Assembly (NCBI GenBank): GCA_035315065.1
Contig: DATFYM010000253.1
Span: 11,381-75,380, forward strand
DNA length: 64,000 nucleotides
Source of the DNA: DATFYM01 sp035315065
GTDB lineage: Bacteria; Acidobacteriota; Terriglobia; UBA7540
Direction of reading: 5' to 3'
Below, piece after piece: positions 14,743 to 24,342 of the stretch (position 1 is the first letter of the stretch; every line of letters begins with the position of its first letter). The notes beneath the pieces were generated by a model that worked only from the letters and a program-made list of their open reading frames with translations, made no database searches and was not told where the DNA came from. Both the position numbers and the translations under genes were made by a program.

Positions 14743-16167
14743 TCATTCAGCGGCTTCTCCCCGCACAACCGCCGCCACCCCAGCCGTAGTAGCGGCGCTC
14801 GAACCCTCCTCCAGTTCTGGGAACGGCAGCGATCTCACGTTGACGTCCAGCAGCTCCACTTCGAGGATCTCGTCGCCCGTGGCCGCGCCCAGCTCTTTGA
14901 ACTTCCGCGCCGAAATCAAGACGCGGCCTTCGAGTGAACCCGCCCCCTTGTTGAAAGCCTCGACTGCTCTCTTGAGTGAATCGCCGGTGTCCCCGAAGTG
15001 TCCGACGAACGTTCTCAGCCGATCGTAGAGCTCCTTTCCGAGCTTGCTGATCTCTTCCGCGTTGCGCGCCCTTTTTTCCTGAGTCCATCCGTGAGCCACC
15101 GCGAGTAGGAGAGCAATCAATATGGTCGGCGTCGCCAGGATCACTCGCTCTTGCACTCCATCCTCGATGAGGGTTCGGTCTTGCTCAAGAGCCGCGCTGA
15201 GGAACGATTCGTCGGGAAGAAACATCACCACCATCTCGATCTGGTCCTCGCCGAGCTGGTCCCAGTACTCGCGTTTGCCGAGCTTCTTCATGTGATCGCG
15301 AACCAGCGCACCATGCTTTTCCAGGTGCCTCGTTCGCTCCTCGTCCGTCGTGGCCGAAGCGGCGTCGCGAAACGCCTGCTCCGGGGCCTTGGCATCCACG
15401 GCCAGGCGCCGGCCACCGGGCAGGTTCACGATCATATCCGGGCGCGAGCGTCCCGTATCGCCAAACAGCATCTCCTGCTTATTGAAGTCGCAATACTCAG
15501 ACATTCCCGCCAATTCCGCCACTCGCTGCAACTTGATTTCGCCCCATCGTCCCCGGGCTTGCGGTCCACCCCGGAGCGCGTTGGCCAGACTTCCCGCCTC
15601 CTTCCGTAATTCGACGCTCGCCAGGGCAAGCGTCTTCAGTTGTTCCTGCAAACCTCCGTAGGCGCTTTGGCGCGCTCCCTCCATCTCGTGAATTTCTTTC
15701 TCGTATCTTTTGAGCGCTTCGTTGAGAGGGCTGATCAGGGCATCGATGGCTTTCTGGCGCAGTTCGAGATCCTTCTCCGCTTGCGTCTGAATGGTCGCAA
15801 ACCTGCTTTGGGCAAGATCCAGGAAGATCTGATTGTTATGCTTGAGAGCGTCCGCCGAAAGAGCGTTGAAGGCATCCTTCAACCTCGCCCGGTCTTCTTC
15901 AAATGAACGCTTCTGTTCCTCCAGCGACGTCTGCGCCAACTCCAGCTTGGTTTGAGCCACAACCTTCTGCTCGCCCTCCCTGCGCACCTGCTGCTGGAGA
16001 TCGACGACGTCCTTGAGCCTCGCGTTGAGATCAGCCCGAAGAGAGTCTCTCTGCGCCTGCAATTCCTGCCTGAGACTCTCCGTAGCTTTGATTCTTCCCC
16101 AGGCCCACAGCCCGACCGCGACCGCGCCGAGGGCCAAGCCGGCAACCAACATCATCCACTCACTCAC
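14743..16167 (-). CDS. rmuC: DNA recombination protein RmuC
   Basis: This 474-residue protein has an N-terminal membrane anchor (about 5-24), a long coiled coil (about 30-190) and the RmuC nuclease-like domain. That domain includes GRWGEIKLQRVAELAGM, RPDMIVNLPGGRRLAVDAKAP, then HGWTQEKRARNAEEIS and LGKELYDRLRTFVGHF. The DAK of VDAKAP is the presumed PD-(D/E)XK active-site strand. RmuC limits inversions and processes DNA ends. The start is a GTG with GGAGG four bases upstream. It lies downstream of, and on the same strand as, the UvrD-type helicase-nuclease, a sensible partner in DNA repair. Confidence 0.95.
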   Translation of the reverse strand: MSEWMMLVAGLALGAVAVGLWAWGRIKATESLRQELQAQRDSLRADLNARLKDVVDLQQQVRREGEQKVVAQTKLELAQTSLEEQKRSFEEDRARLKDAFNALSADALKHNNQIFLDLAQSRFATIQTQAEKDLELRQKAIDALISPLNEALKRYEKEIHEMEGARQSAYGGLQEQLKTLALASVELRKEAGSLANALRGGPQARGRWGEIKLQRVAELAGMSEYCDFNKQEMLFGDTGRSRPDMIVNLPGGRRLAVDAKAPEQAFRDAASATTDEERTRHLEKHGALVRDHMKKLGKREYWDQLGEDQIEMVVMFLPDESFLSAALEQDRTLIEDGVQERVILATPTILIALLLAVAHGWTQEKRARNAEEISKLGKELYDRLRTFVGHFGDTGDSLKRAVEAFNKGAGSLEGRVLISARKFKELGAATGDEILEVELLDVNVRSLPFPELEEGSSAATTAGVAAVVRGEAAE

Positions 16168-16240
16168 TGGACCTCCGGGAAAGGAAGTCAGAAGGAGAAC
16201 CCAGGGTGCGTTCCCCTTTCATTCTCACTCCTAACTCCTT

Positions 16241-19200
16241 TCAGAACTCCTCTTCGTGCGCTGGGCAGATGGAAAAGAAGTCGCAACGCTTGCAGACAAA
16301 GCCGGGTGTCGGATCGAACTTCTGCTCACGAATTCTGCCGGCCACCTCTCGAATCACTCCCTCGGCTAGCTCCAGATCGTGCTTGGTGCGCGTTGCCGAC
16401 ACCGATTGGCTGTTCGTTAGATTATAAAACGTGAGGCGCACCGGGTCTATTTGAAGCTGACGGCGGGCCGCCAAGGCGTAGACGGAAAGCTGCAAGCTCT
16501 TTTCAGCATCCACAGGCTTCCGCGGTTTGCCGGTTTTGTAATCCACCAACTCGACGGGCGGCATCACCTGCCTCTGACCGCCGTTACTCGCGGCCCCATT
16601 GCGACCGCGCGCGGTCGCAAGCGCTCCCGCCGCACCGCCGCCGTTCGGTGCCTCCCACGGATTGATCTGGTCGATACGACCCTCCAGCAGAATGTCGCCG
16701 AGGTCGAGAGAGAACCGCTGCTCGGTGCTGATTCGATCCGCCTCCAGCCGAAGACGGTTCTGTTGCTCGACGAAGCCTCGCAACTGTTCGAGACCCGCCT
16801 TCCGGTACGACTGCTCCTGGTACGAGTCTTCAAAGCCGATGTCCTTCCACGCGCCCGCATAAAACTCCTCCATCTCGCTGAAGCTCACCAGGCGTGACCT
16901 GCGCAGTTCGAAGTAACGGCGCACGGCGCGATGCATGACGCTGCCGAAGGTGAGCGCCGCCTGGGGGCCGGTGGGGATCCGCAGGACGTGGCCGAATTTG
17001 AATTTCAGCGGGCACTCGCGATAGTCCTCGATCGCCGTGGCGCTCAGCCGGATCTTCTCGTCAGACGCCGCGGCGGCGGAGTTGCCCTTTTGAGTGGGTT
17101 CTGCCGCGCCAAGGCCCGGCGCTACAACTGGAGCGTTAGCCCAGTCTTTCAACGGTGGATGAACGTAGCGGGACTTCGACGCATTCTCAAACAAGCTTCG
17201 CTGCTGGCTCGGATACTCTCCCTTCTCGGACAGTAGCATTTTGGTCGGAGCGCTCTCCACACGCTTTCCGCTCGCCCCCGTTGGGGAGGGCTGAGCAAGC
17301 CCGATCCGTGCTTCCGGAACCGCAATGACTTCAATGTCGCGAGCCCGGACTGCCGGGTCCGACAGCAGATCATCGATGAACACCGAGGGCTTCTTGCCGC
17401 GAGGTCCGGTAACGCTCGAGATATAGAGGCGCTCCTTGGCCCGCGTCATAGCCACGTAGAACAATCTGCGCTCCTCTTGCACGTGAATGTTCGGCGGTGG
17501 AGGCGGCCCTTTGCGAAGCTCGTCCGGAAACTGGATCACCGGGCGCTCCTCGCGGTGCGGGAACCGCTGCCGGGCCACGCTCACCACGAATACGACGGGG
17601 AATTCCAAACCCTTCGCGGCGTGCGCGGTCATCATCTGCACGGTGTTCGAGGCGTCTTCGGGCTCCGGTGCCTCGATTTGTCCGCCGCCCTCGCGAAAAT
17701 ACTGGAAGTACTCCATAAAAGCACGGAGCGTTTTATTGTCGCGCGGGCTCTCAACCACCTCCTCGGGGGCGCAGGGTAGAGCGGGCTGCATGCCCGTGGG
17801 CTGTGGCTGCGACTGCGGATCAAGCGGCAGGTCCTTTGCGGCCCAGCTCTCGATGAATTTGCGGAACGTGTTGACGTACACCTGATCGGGATCATCCGGC
17901 AGGAAGACGAGATCGAGTCTCGCCACCAGCCGGTCGAACAGCGAAGTTGCGGAGACGTTGGGCGCGCAAGCCCGCAACTCGCTCAGCAGTTGCTTCAGCT
18001 CGAACCAACCGCTGCGCTCCAGATCCTGCTTGAAGAGCGTGCCCTCGATCTCTTCGATGGCGGTAAAGAGCGAGCAGCGGCGCTTCGAGGCCAATCGGCG
18101 AGCCTCGAGCGCCAGTGGCTCCGGAAAGCGCCAGTGCGGCTCGAGCAGGAGCCGAGTAATACTGATGTTGTCGTGCGGCGAATGGATCACGCTCAGGTAG
18201 GCAACCAGATCGCGCACAATGACCGTGCTGAGGATGGAGAGCCCGCGAATGCAGAACGGGATCTTGCGACGGCGGAACTCCTCCACCAGCAGATCTCGAT
18301 ACGCATGGGCGCGGTAAAGCGTCGCCACGTCACCGTAAGAAGCGCCGCCCACCACCAATCTTTCGATTTCCTCGCCGATCCACACCGCCTCGCTCGGGTA
18401 ATTCGGTGCTTCCACCAGAAAGACTTTGGGGCCCTCTTCTTTCTCCGTCTCGAGCCGGGGCTTTCCTTCCTCCCGCAGGTTGCGCTCGATCACCACGTCG
18501 GCCGTGCGCAGGATTCGCCGCGTGGAGCGGTAGTTGCGATTCAGGTAGACCTTCTGATAGCCCGGAAACGCCGCCGCAAACATGTCGAAGGCGCCATGTG
18601 CGGCGCCGCGAAAACGATAGATGGCTTGATCGTCGTCGCCCACGGCGGTGATGTTGCAGGGTGGGCCGACCAGCCGCTTTAGCAGTTGCACCTGGGTGTA
18701 ATTGGAATCCTGGAATTCATCCACCAGCACGTAGCGGTAGCGGTCGCGATGCCGCGCGAGCAGTTCCGGTTCGCGGCCCCACAACCAGAAGGCCTCGCTC
18801 AGCAGATTGCCGAACGTGCAGCAGCCCGCCTCGTCAATCAGCTCGCGACTGCGGCGGAACACGCGCACCAACTCCTTCTTCTTGAGGATCTCTTCCCACT
18901 CGGCCTTGAGCTCGGGAGGCAGTTCGATTTTGGATTTTGGATTTTGGATTTTGGATTGAGCCGTCGCAACACCACCCGCCCAGCAAGTCCCGAGTCCCGA
19001 GTCCCGAGTCGCGATGCAGCGCGATTCATGCGAATTAGACGCGACCTTCTCTATCGGGCCTGATGCCGGGCTCAAGCCCGGCGCCCGGCGGCAGAAGTCC
19101 AGCTCGAGCCCGGCGACGTAGGACTCGAATTCATCCGGCCCCACCAGTTCGTCGTGGCAGCGCGAGAAGAACTCGTTCAAGTCGTGGAGGAACGCCCCGG

Positions 19201-19588
19201 GCTCCGCCAGTTTCTGGTAGAACTCGAGCCCGAGTTGCTCCATGCGGCGTCGAAGAAAAATCCAGACGTCGATCTGGTCCAGCAGCTTGCGCTCGAAGTG
19301 GCGCTCACGCAGCACCTCGTAACAGAAGGCGTGGAAAGTGGAGATCATCGGAAGCCGCGGAAGCTCCGGCAGCGCCTTCCGTACTCGCCGCTTCATTTCT
19401 TCCGCTGCCTTTTCCGTGTAGGTGAGAGCGAGGATGTTCTCCGGGTGGACGTGCGGGACGTTTTCCAGCAGATGAAAGATCCGCTCCGTGATCACGCGGG
19501 TCTTCCCGCTTCCGGGCCCCGCGATCACCAGTAGAGGACCCTCTCCGTGTTCCACCGCCTGACGTTGTTCAGGATTGAGTCCGGGCAT
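16241..19588 (-). CDS. UvrD/Rep-type helicase fused to a PD-(D/E)XK nuclease with Fe-S cysteines
   Basis: This protein has 1115 residues. An SF1A helicase has Walker A GPGSGKT at 24-30, then ALTYTEKAAEEM, VDEFQDSNYTQ, GDDDQAIYRFRGA and the late motif TAHAAKGLEFPVVF plus YVAMTRAKERLYIS. The C-terminal ~270 residues form an AddB/Cas4-like nuclease. It has DYRECPLKF (first Cys), ELVDYKTGKP (catalytic D and K), and CKRCDFFSIC supplying three further Cys for a 4Fe-4S cluster. It probably resects double-strand breaks. Two repeats are embedded in frame: a heptamer block (residues about 185-222) and a 22-bp palindrome before the nuclease active site. They add linker-like sequence without breaking the frame. 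Confidence 0.93.
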   Translation of the reverse strand: MPGLNPEQRQAVEHGEGPLLVIAGPGSGKTRVITERIFHLLENVPHVHPENILALTYTEKAAEEMKRRVRKALPELPRLPMISTFHAFCYEVLRERHFERKLLDQIDVWIFLRRRMEQLGLEFYQKLAEPGAFLHDLNEFFSRCHDELVGPDEFESYVAGLELDFCRRAPGLSPASGPIEKVASNSHESRCIATRDSGLGTCWAGGVATAQSKIQNPKSKIELPPELKAEWEEILKKKELVRVFRRSRELIDEAGCCTFGNLLSEAFWLWGREPELLARHRDRYRYVLVDEFQDSNYTQVQLLKRLVGPPCNITAVGDDDQAIYRFRGAAHGAFDMFAAAFPGYQKVYLNRNYRSTRRILRTADVVIERNLREEGKPRLETEKEEGPKVFLVEAPNYPSEAVWIGEEIERLVVGGASYGDVATLYRAHAYRDLLVEEFRRRKIPFCIRGLSILSTVIVRDLVAYLSVIHSPHDNISITRLLLEPHWRFPEPLALEARRLASKRRCSLFTAIEEIEGTLFKQDLERSGWFELKQLLSELRACAPNVSATSLFDRLVARLDLVFLPDDPDQVYVNTFRKFIESWAAKDLPLDPQSQPQPTGMQPALPCAPEEVVESPRDNKTLRAFMEYFQYFREGGGQIEAPEPEDASNTVQMMTAHAAKGLEFPVVFVVSVARQRFPHREERPVIQFPDELRKGPPPPPNIHVQEERRLFYVAMTRAKERLYISSVTGPRGKKPSVFIDDLLSDPAVRARDIEVIAVPEARIGLAQPSPTGASGKRVESAPTKMLLSEKGEYPSQQRSLFENASKSRYVHPPLKDWANAPVVAPGLGAAEPTQKGNSAAAASDEKIRLSATAIEDYRECPLKFKFGHVLRIPTGPQAALTFGSVMHRAVRRYFELRRSRLVSFSEMEEFYAGAWKDIGFEDSYQEQSYRKAGLEQLRGFVEQQNRLRLEADRISTEQRFSLDLGDILLEGRIDQINPWEAPNGGGAAGALATARGRNGAASNGGQRQVMPPVELVDYKTGKPRKPVDAEKSLQLSVYALAARRQLQIDPVRLTFYNLTNSQSVSATRTKHDLELAEGVIREVAGRIREQKFDPTPGFVCKRCDFFSICPAHEEEF
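16599..16620. repeat. 22-bp perfect palindrome inside the helicase-nuclease gene
   Basis: The half-site TTGCGACCGCG is followed directly by its reverse complement. It is translated as part of an Ala/Gly/Arg-rich loop just before the nuclease active-site strand. It looks like an inserted palindromic element tolerated in a loop. Confidence 0.65.
18925..19014. repeat. Translated heptamer arrays (GATTTTG and GAGTCCC words) inside helicase gene
   Basis: About four and a half GATTTTG heptamers (18925-18957) and about three and a half GAGTCCC heptamers (18986-19014) lie within the helicase coding sequence, in frame. The minus-strand translation contains AQSKIQNPKSKIELPP and TRDSGLGT, unlike any helicase motif. 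The GATTTTG word is the same as in the intergenic array at 24343-24425. Confidence 0.85.
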
Positions 19589-19618
19589 TGCCTCGCGCTC
19601 AGTTCCATTTACTGCTTC

Positions 19619-20002
19619 TCAGTGCGCGCGCGAGAAGTGCTCGTGCACGATTTGCCAGCGGCCGTCTTTTTGGACAAACACGTGACTGCCACGCCCTTTG
19701 ACGATGTGACGCGGACTTCCCGCGCCCAGCTCGACGGTCCAATAAAACGTGGCGACCGCCGTGTCGCCGAACACGTTAACCTGAGGCCGGTCGATCTTGT
19801 ACTGAATCCGGTTCGTGGCATGAAGATAGTATTGGAACGTCTTCCGCATCGCCTGCTGGCCCGCAACCCTTGGGTGCTGCGTCGACGAAAACCCGACCAC
19901 CTCCGGATCGAAGTGCGCCAGCAGGTCGTCGATCCTACCGGCATTGAAATCACGGACCATTTCCTTCTCGATACCCAAAATCGTTTGCGTCACTGAAGCC
20001 AT
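19619..20002 (-). CDS. SnoaL/NTF2-like (DUF4440-type) protein
   Basis: From ATG 20002, with AAGGGGG as ribosome-binding site, the product has 127 residues. The pattern is that of the NTF2-like cone fold: an N-terminal helix (ILGIEKEMVRDFNAGRIDDL), DPEVVGFSSTQ, a helix before QYYLHATNRIQYK, and paired strands (VNVFGDTAVATFYWTV, SHVFVQKDGRWQIVHEHFS). Such proteins act as small hydrolase/isomerase folds or as binding proteins; no catalytic assignment is possible. It precedes the helicase gene on the same strand with only 30 bases between them. Longer upstream frames run through a repeat array and are rejected. Confidence 0.85.
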   Translation of the reverse strand: MASVTQTILGIEKEMVRDFNAGRIDDLLAHFDPEVVGFSSTQHPRVAGQQAMRKTFQYYLHATNRIQYKIDRPQVNVFGDTAVATFYWTVELGAGSPRHIVKGRGSHVFVQKDGRWQIVHEHFSRAH

Positions 20003-20019
20003 GGTGCCCCCTTCTTTCA

Positions 20020-20152
20020 TTGCCGATTGCCGATTGCCGATCGACGATGGACCAGGCACCGGGGCTTGGCACCCTCTTCGCGAGTTTCGAATTTGGAGGT
20101 TACGAATTTCGTTTCCGGGGTCAATCGTCAATCGGCAATCATAAATCGACAA
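20020..20152. repeat. Inverted heptamer array (TGCCGAT word)
   Basis: About three TGCCGAT heptamers and a CGACGAT variant (20021-20049) face complementary words (ATCGGCA/ATCGTCA type) at about 20121-20152. It fills the gap between the rhomboid gene stop and the SnoaL-like gene. Confidence 0.8.
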
Positions 20153-20881
20153 TTAGTTGATCCATTTTCCATGCTCGTCTTTGCGTTCCTGTTTACGCAT
20201 GTAGACTTCAAACTTGCGGCGCAGCCGGGCGCGTTTCCAGTCGCGGTACCGAAGCTGGACGCCGGCGGGAAGATGGCCGCCGCGCAGGTAGAGGTACCCG
20301 ACCAGCATCCCTCCCAGGTGGGCGACATGGCTGACACCCGAGCCCGGGTTGCTCAGCGAGGAGACAAACTCGATCAGTCCCATGATCAGAACGAACCACT
20401 TGGCCTTGATAGGGATGATGAAGTAGAGAAGGATCGGCCGGTCTGGAAAAAGCAATCCGTAAGCGAGCAGAAGGCCGAAAACCGCCCCCGAACAGCCGAT
20501 GGTGCTGGCGTGACTCGAAGGCTCGAGCAGCACATCGCAGAGTCCAGCGCCAATCCCGGTTAGAAAATAGTAGAAAAGGAATTGTCGTCCTCCCCAGAGG
20601 TTCTCCAGATCGGCGCCGAACATCCAGAGAGCGAACAGATTGAAGATAACGTGGAACCAGCCCGCATGGAGGAACAGGTAGGTGACCAGTTGAAATACCA
20701 GAAAGGGATAATGCGTCACATCGTAGGGCCGAAGACCAAGCCACTCGTAGGGAGCCAGCCACCCCAAAACCTGCGCCGGGATGAAGGTCAAAAGGAAAGC
20801 CGCAGAGGTGACGATGATCAGACGCTTCACCATCGGCGTCAGCGGCGGCCCAAACGAGATCGATTGGCGATAGTAGGGCAT
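20153..20881 (-). CDS. Rhomboid-family intramembrane serine protease
   Basis: This 242-residue protein has six hydrophobic segments and the rhomboid signatures. These are GWFHVIFNLFALWMFG (HxxxN-type region of TM2), TIGCSGAVFG with the catalytic Ser in GxSG, and GVSHVAHLGGMLVGYLY with the catalytic His. Rhomboids cleave single-pass membrane proteins within the bilayer. The C-terminal ~45 residues are basic and cytoplasmic. Start ATG at 20881. No operon partner is evident beyond the SnoaL-like gene downstream, separated by a repeat array. Confidence 0.95.
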   Translation of the reverse strand: MPYYRQSISFGPPLTPMVKRLIIVTSAAFLLTFIPAQVLGWLAPYEWLGLRPYDVTHYPFLVFQLVTYLFLHAGWFHVIFNLFALWMFGADLENLWGGRQFLFYYFLTGIGAGLCDVLLEPSSHASTIGCSGAVFGLLLAYGLLFPDRPILLYFIIPIKAKWFVLIMGLIEFVSSLSNPGSGVSHVAHLGGMLVGYLYLRGGHLPAGVQLRYRDWKRARLRRKFEVYMRKQERKDEHGKWIN

Positions 20882-20945
20882 GGTTCACAGCGTCCCATAA
20901 CCAAACGTGCCAAGCTGAGGCAGAAGAATTCACATGGCGATCACG

Positions 20946-21347
20946 TCATGGCCTCGAAACGCCTTCTGCCTTCGCTGCCCTTTCCAATTGCGCGTCGAAT
21001 GTGGCCAGAGGAAGGCCACTCCGAAGCGCCAATTCGAGATAGGCGGCATCATATGAAGTGAGGGAGTGTCGCTCAGCTAAAGCTCGGACCTCATGCAAGT
21101 GGAACGAGCCGTAGCGTCGGTCGATCACGATGCGAAAGCCGCCGAGGTCATCGATGAACCGGCGAATCAGTTCGTCGGTAACGCGCCCGCGCCGCTTGGC
21201 GCCCAGGAGGCCGTTCAGAACTTCCACGGGCCAATGGGAGGGGACGGCCACCTGCTCGCCTGAGGTCACGCGTGAGAGAAGATGGTCGGTGTAAGGCGTG
21301 GCCTCATCGGCAAAACACCAAGGCAGCGTTATGGAAGCATCCATCAC
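20946..21347 (-). CDS. PIN-domain toxin, VapC-like
   Basis: This 133-residue PIN ribonuclease-type protein has MDASITLPWCF (first catalytic Asp), PSHWPVEVLNGLL (Glu), LTSYDAAYLELALRSGLPLATFDAQL (third and fourth acidic positions). It may begin at GTG 21347 or the adjacent ATG 21344. It lies about 12 bases downstream of a small antitoxin-like gene on the same strand, the normal VapBC order. VapC toxins cut tRNA or rRNA. Confidence 0.88.
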   Translation of the reverse strand: MMDASITLPWCFADEATPYTDHLLSRVTSGEQVAVPSHWPVEVLNGLLGAKRRGRVTDELIRRFIDDLGGFRIVIDRRYGSFHLHEVRALAERHSLTSYDAAYLELALRSGLPLATFDAQLERAAKAEGVSRP

Positions 21348-21358
21348 AAAGCCAGGCC

Positions 21359-21619
21359 TTAGTAGCGATGGCCCTCGTGGATCAGGTCCTTAATCCGTAA
21401 CCCGCCAAGAGTGACGCCCCGGCGTAACTCTAAAATGTCGCGGCCCGACTCTTCGGGACTTCGTGCGCCGGAACCGAATTGGTCCCAAGCTCTCTGCTCG
21501 TTCTCGACCGCTTGCTCGAGGAGTTTCTCCACATAAGCCTCAATGGGCAAGCCGTGCACTTGGGCTCGGGCCGCTAGCTCTGTCTGGACCCTATCCTTCA
21601 GTTCCAAAGTAAGCGTCAT
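21359..21619 (-). CDS. VapB-like antitoxin
   Basis: From ATG 21619 it has 86 residues. The N-terminus (MTLTLELKDRVQTELAARAQ, then GLPIEAYVEKLLEQA) has a ribbon-helix-helix-like pattern. The C-terminal half carries an ILELRRGVTLGG segment, likely to wrap the toxin. The gene directly precedes the PIN toxin. The further upstream ATG at 21649 gives only ten additional unlikely residues. Family assignment rests on position and pattern. Confidence 0.75.
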   Translation of the reverse strand: MTLTLELKDRVQTELAARAQVHGLPIEAYVEKLLEQAVENEQRAWDQFGSGARSPEESGRDILELRRGVTLGGLRIKDLIHEGHRY

Positions 21620-21688
21620 ATGCGTCACGTCCCCGCGGGGACGCGTCACCCCTAGAATAGCATACCCGGCACCGCTTAATCACAGCCG

Positions 21689-23743
21689 TTACATGATCGC
21701 CGTGGGCGGCGCCGGCTCATCAGGGCTGCCCGCGTTCGCCAGCGGCACCCTCACCATGGTGACGACCAGGACCAAAAGGGCAACGAGCGCGGCCCAGAAC
21801 GGCGCCCCCCATTTTACGAGAGTGACATCGTGGCCTGACCCCACGAGTCCGGCGATCACCAGGCCACACAGGGCCTCACCGGCGATCAGTCCCGAGGCCG
21901 TGAGTACACCCGCGTTATCCACCCGCGCCTTCTGGGCGCTGTTGAGGCCGCGGCGGTCGCGCAGCTTGTCCGTGACCCAGCGGATCACGCCACCCACAAA
22001 GATGGCGGAGGTGGTGCCAAGCGGAAGATACATGCCCACTGCGAACAGCATCACGCTCTTGACTTCGATCATGATCATGGCGAAGCCCATCAGGATCCCG
22101 ACGATCACCAATGGCCAAGCCATGTCGCCGCCCACGATGCCCTTGGCGAGCATGGCCATTAGTCCGGCTTGCGGCGCTGGCAATGCCGGGCTGCCGAAGT
22201 GGTACGCCTTATCGAGAACCGCCAGCGGGAAGAAGAGTACGAGAGACGCGACCACGATGCCGAACAGGTCGCCAATCTCCATTTTGGCGGGTGTGCCGCC
22301 GAGGATATACCCGACCTTGAGGTCCTGCAACATTTCGCCGGCGACCGCGGAGGAAACACAGACCACGGCGGCGACTCCGAGGACGGCGGCGACTCCACCG
22401 CTGCCGGAGACGCCGAAGGCCACCATCAGCAGGGCCGCCACCACCAGGGTACAGAGCGTCAGCCCCGAGACGGGATTATTGGAGGAGCCGATCATCCCCA
22501 CCAGGTTGCCGGAGACGGCGGCGAAGAAGAAGCCGAGCACAATCATCACCACCGCCGCCACCACCGCACCGGTGATGACTTTCGAGCTGGAAAGGCTCCC
22601 CGCGCCTGCGATAAAGAAGTAGTAGAGCGCCACCATCGCCAAAAACACCACGCCCACGCCCGCAAACACCACCTTGGCGTTCAGGTCGCGCTCGGTGCGG
22701 TTGCGGGCGGCCTGAACGGCGGCAGACTTCTTAAGGTCGGAGATGGCGCGCGCCATGCCCGCCGCGAGTTGCTTCCGCATCTTGAACAAGGTGTAGGAAG
22801 CGCCCACCAGCATTCCGCCCACGGCGATGGGACGAACCACCGAAAAATAGATCGATTGCGCCAGCAACGTCCAGGGCACGGATTGCCCGGCCGGTTGGGC
22901 CGCCTGAATATAAGGGCCGATCACGAAGGTGAGGAGAGGAACTAACAGGCCCCACGCCAGCACGCCGCCGGCGAAATTCAAGGACGCCAGCCTTGGGCCA
23001 ATGATGTAGCCGACACCGAGGTAAGCCGGGCTGACGTCCGGAGTGGTGAGGATGGTCGCGCCCCCAGTCAGGGTGGTTGCCACCGCAGGATTGGTGCTGG
23101 TGCGCAACAACAGCTTCTTACCCAGGGCGCTGATGCTAACCGGAAAGGTGTTGCTGGCCTTAAAGACGTTGACCGCGCCCAGAAGGTAGATGAGTCCGCC
23201 AAAGCCCATGTTGGCGAACAGGATTTTGGCGGCGCGCGAGCCCTGCTGCCCTGCTTTGTGGATCTCGGAGGCGGCTACCGACTCCGGAAACGGAAGTTCG
23301 GGGTCTTCTACCATCACGCGGCGCAAGAGCGTGACGAAGAGAATGCCCAACGTGCCGCCAATCACCATCAGCGCGACGCAATTCCAGTATTTTTGTTGGG
23401 TCAGCCCCGACCACAATCCCGCCATCACGAAGGCGGGAATGGTGAAGACAGCTCCCGCCGCCACCGATTCGCCGATGGAGCCAACGGTTCTGGCAATGTT
23501 CTCTTCCAGCAGGGAGCCCTTCATGAGCCGCAGCAGCGCCATGCCGATCACCGCGGCGGGATACGTCGCGGCGATGGTCATTCCGGCCTTCAAACCGAGG
23601 TAGGCATTGGCGGACCCGAGGACTCCCGTCATCACCAGTCCGAGCAGCAAAGCGCGGAGGGTGAACTCCTTCATCTCCATGTTTTCGGGCACGTACGGTG
23701 TGTACTTCTTGGGGCCGGGCGCGACGTTAATTGGCGTGCTCAT
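21689..23743 (-). CDS. OPT-family oligopeptide transporter
   Basis: This 684-residue polytopic membrane protein has about 14-16 hydrophobic segments. The opening MEMKEFTLRALLLGLVMTGVLGSANAYLGLKAGMTIAATYPAAV and the later NIARTVGSIGESVAAGAVFTIPAF are typical of the OPT superfamily in bacteria. It is expected to import peptides or metal-peptide complexes using the proton gradient. A cytoplasmic basic loop lies near residues 325-350. It is flanked by the TA pair and yqeY with no obvious functional link. Confidence 0.92.
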   Translation of the reverse strand: MSTPINVAPGPKKYTPYVPENMEMKEFTLRALLLGLVMTGVLGSANAYLGLKAGMTIAATYPAAVIGMALLRLMKGSLLEENIARTVGSIGESVAAGAVFTIPAFVMAGLWSGLTQQKYWNCVALMVIGGTLGILFVTLLRRVMVEDPELPFPESVAASEIHKAGQQGSRAAKILFANMGFGGLIYLLGAVNVFKASNTFPVSISALGKKLLLRTSTNPAVATTLTGGATILTTPDVSPAYLGVGYIIGPRLASLNFAGGVLAWGLLVPLLTFVIGPYIQAAQPAGQSVPWTLLAQSIYFSVVRPIAVGGMLVGASYTLFKMRKQLAAGMARAISDLKKSAAVQAARNRTERDLNAKVVFAGVGVVFLAMVALYYFFIAGAGSLSSSKVITGAVVAAVVMIVLGFFFAAVSGNLVGMIGSSNNPVSGLTLCTLVVAALLMVAFGVSGSGGVAAVLGVAAVVCVSSAVAGEMLQDLKVGYILGGTPAKMEIGDLFGIVVASLVLFFPLAVLDKAYHFGSPALPAPQAGLMAMLAKGIVGGDMAWPLVIVGILMGFAMIMIEVKSVMLFAVGMYLPLGTTSAIFVGGVIRWVTDKLRDRRGLNSAQKARVDNAGVLTASGLIAGEALCGLVIAGLVGSGHDVTLVKWGAPFWAALVALLVLVVTMVRVPLANAGSPDEPAPPTAIM

Positions 23744-23847
23744 CGTGAACCCTCGCGTGGCGTAAGATGGGACCTCTTTCTCGCGTAAACTTTGCCTGAC
23801 TCCTTAGTAGAGCGCGGCGTGGCCGCCTGCATCACGGTCAGAGCCGA

Positions 23848-24297
23848 CTACCCACCGAGCTTCGCGCGCACTTTCTCGCTCACGCGCTTACCGTCCGCGT
23901 TCTTTCCCGCCAGCTTCGCCATCGCTGCTTTCATCGCCTTGCCCACGTCCTTGGCGGTCATAGCCCCAGTTTCGGCAATGGCGGCGCTGACGGCGGCGTC
24001 GATCTCCTCGTCGCTTGCCGCCGCCGGCAGATAGCCTTCCAGGATCTTGATCTCGGCTTCTTCCTTGCTCGCCAGGTCCTCGCGTCCGCCTTTGCGGAAT
24101 TGCTCCACCGAGTCGTGTCGCTGCTTCACCAGCGTGCGCAGGACGGCCACCGCCGCCGCGTCGTCGAGGGGCTTGCCTTGTTCCACTTGCTTCAGCTTCA
24201 GCGCCGACTTCGTCATGCGAAGGACGCTCAGCTTCAGCTCTTCCCTCGACTTCATAGCGGCGACCAGGTCCTTCTCGATTTGTTCTACCAGCGGCAT
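23848..24297 (-). CDS. GatB/YqeY domain protein
   Basis: This 149-residue protein matches YqeY: LVEQIEKDLVAAMKSREELKLSVLRMTKSALK, then VLRTLVKQRHDSVEQFRKGGREDLASKEEAEIKILEGYLP and a C-terminal helical domain ending SEKVRAKLGG. The family resembles the tail domain of GatB, and some members are linked to tRNA metabolism, but the function is not established. Length is standard. Confidence 0.95.
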   Translation of the reverse strand: MPLVEQIEKDLVAAMKSREELKLSVLRMTKSALKLKQVEQGKPLDDAAAVAVLRTLVKQRHDSVEQFRKGGREDLASKEEAEIKILEGYLPAAASDEEIDAAVSAAIAETGAMTAKDVGKAMKAAMAKLAGKNADGKRVSEKVRAKLGG

Positions 24298-24342
24298 GAC
24301 GACCTCAAATTCCCGGCGACTATATCATAGCCGGACGAGTTC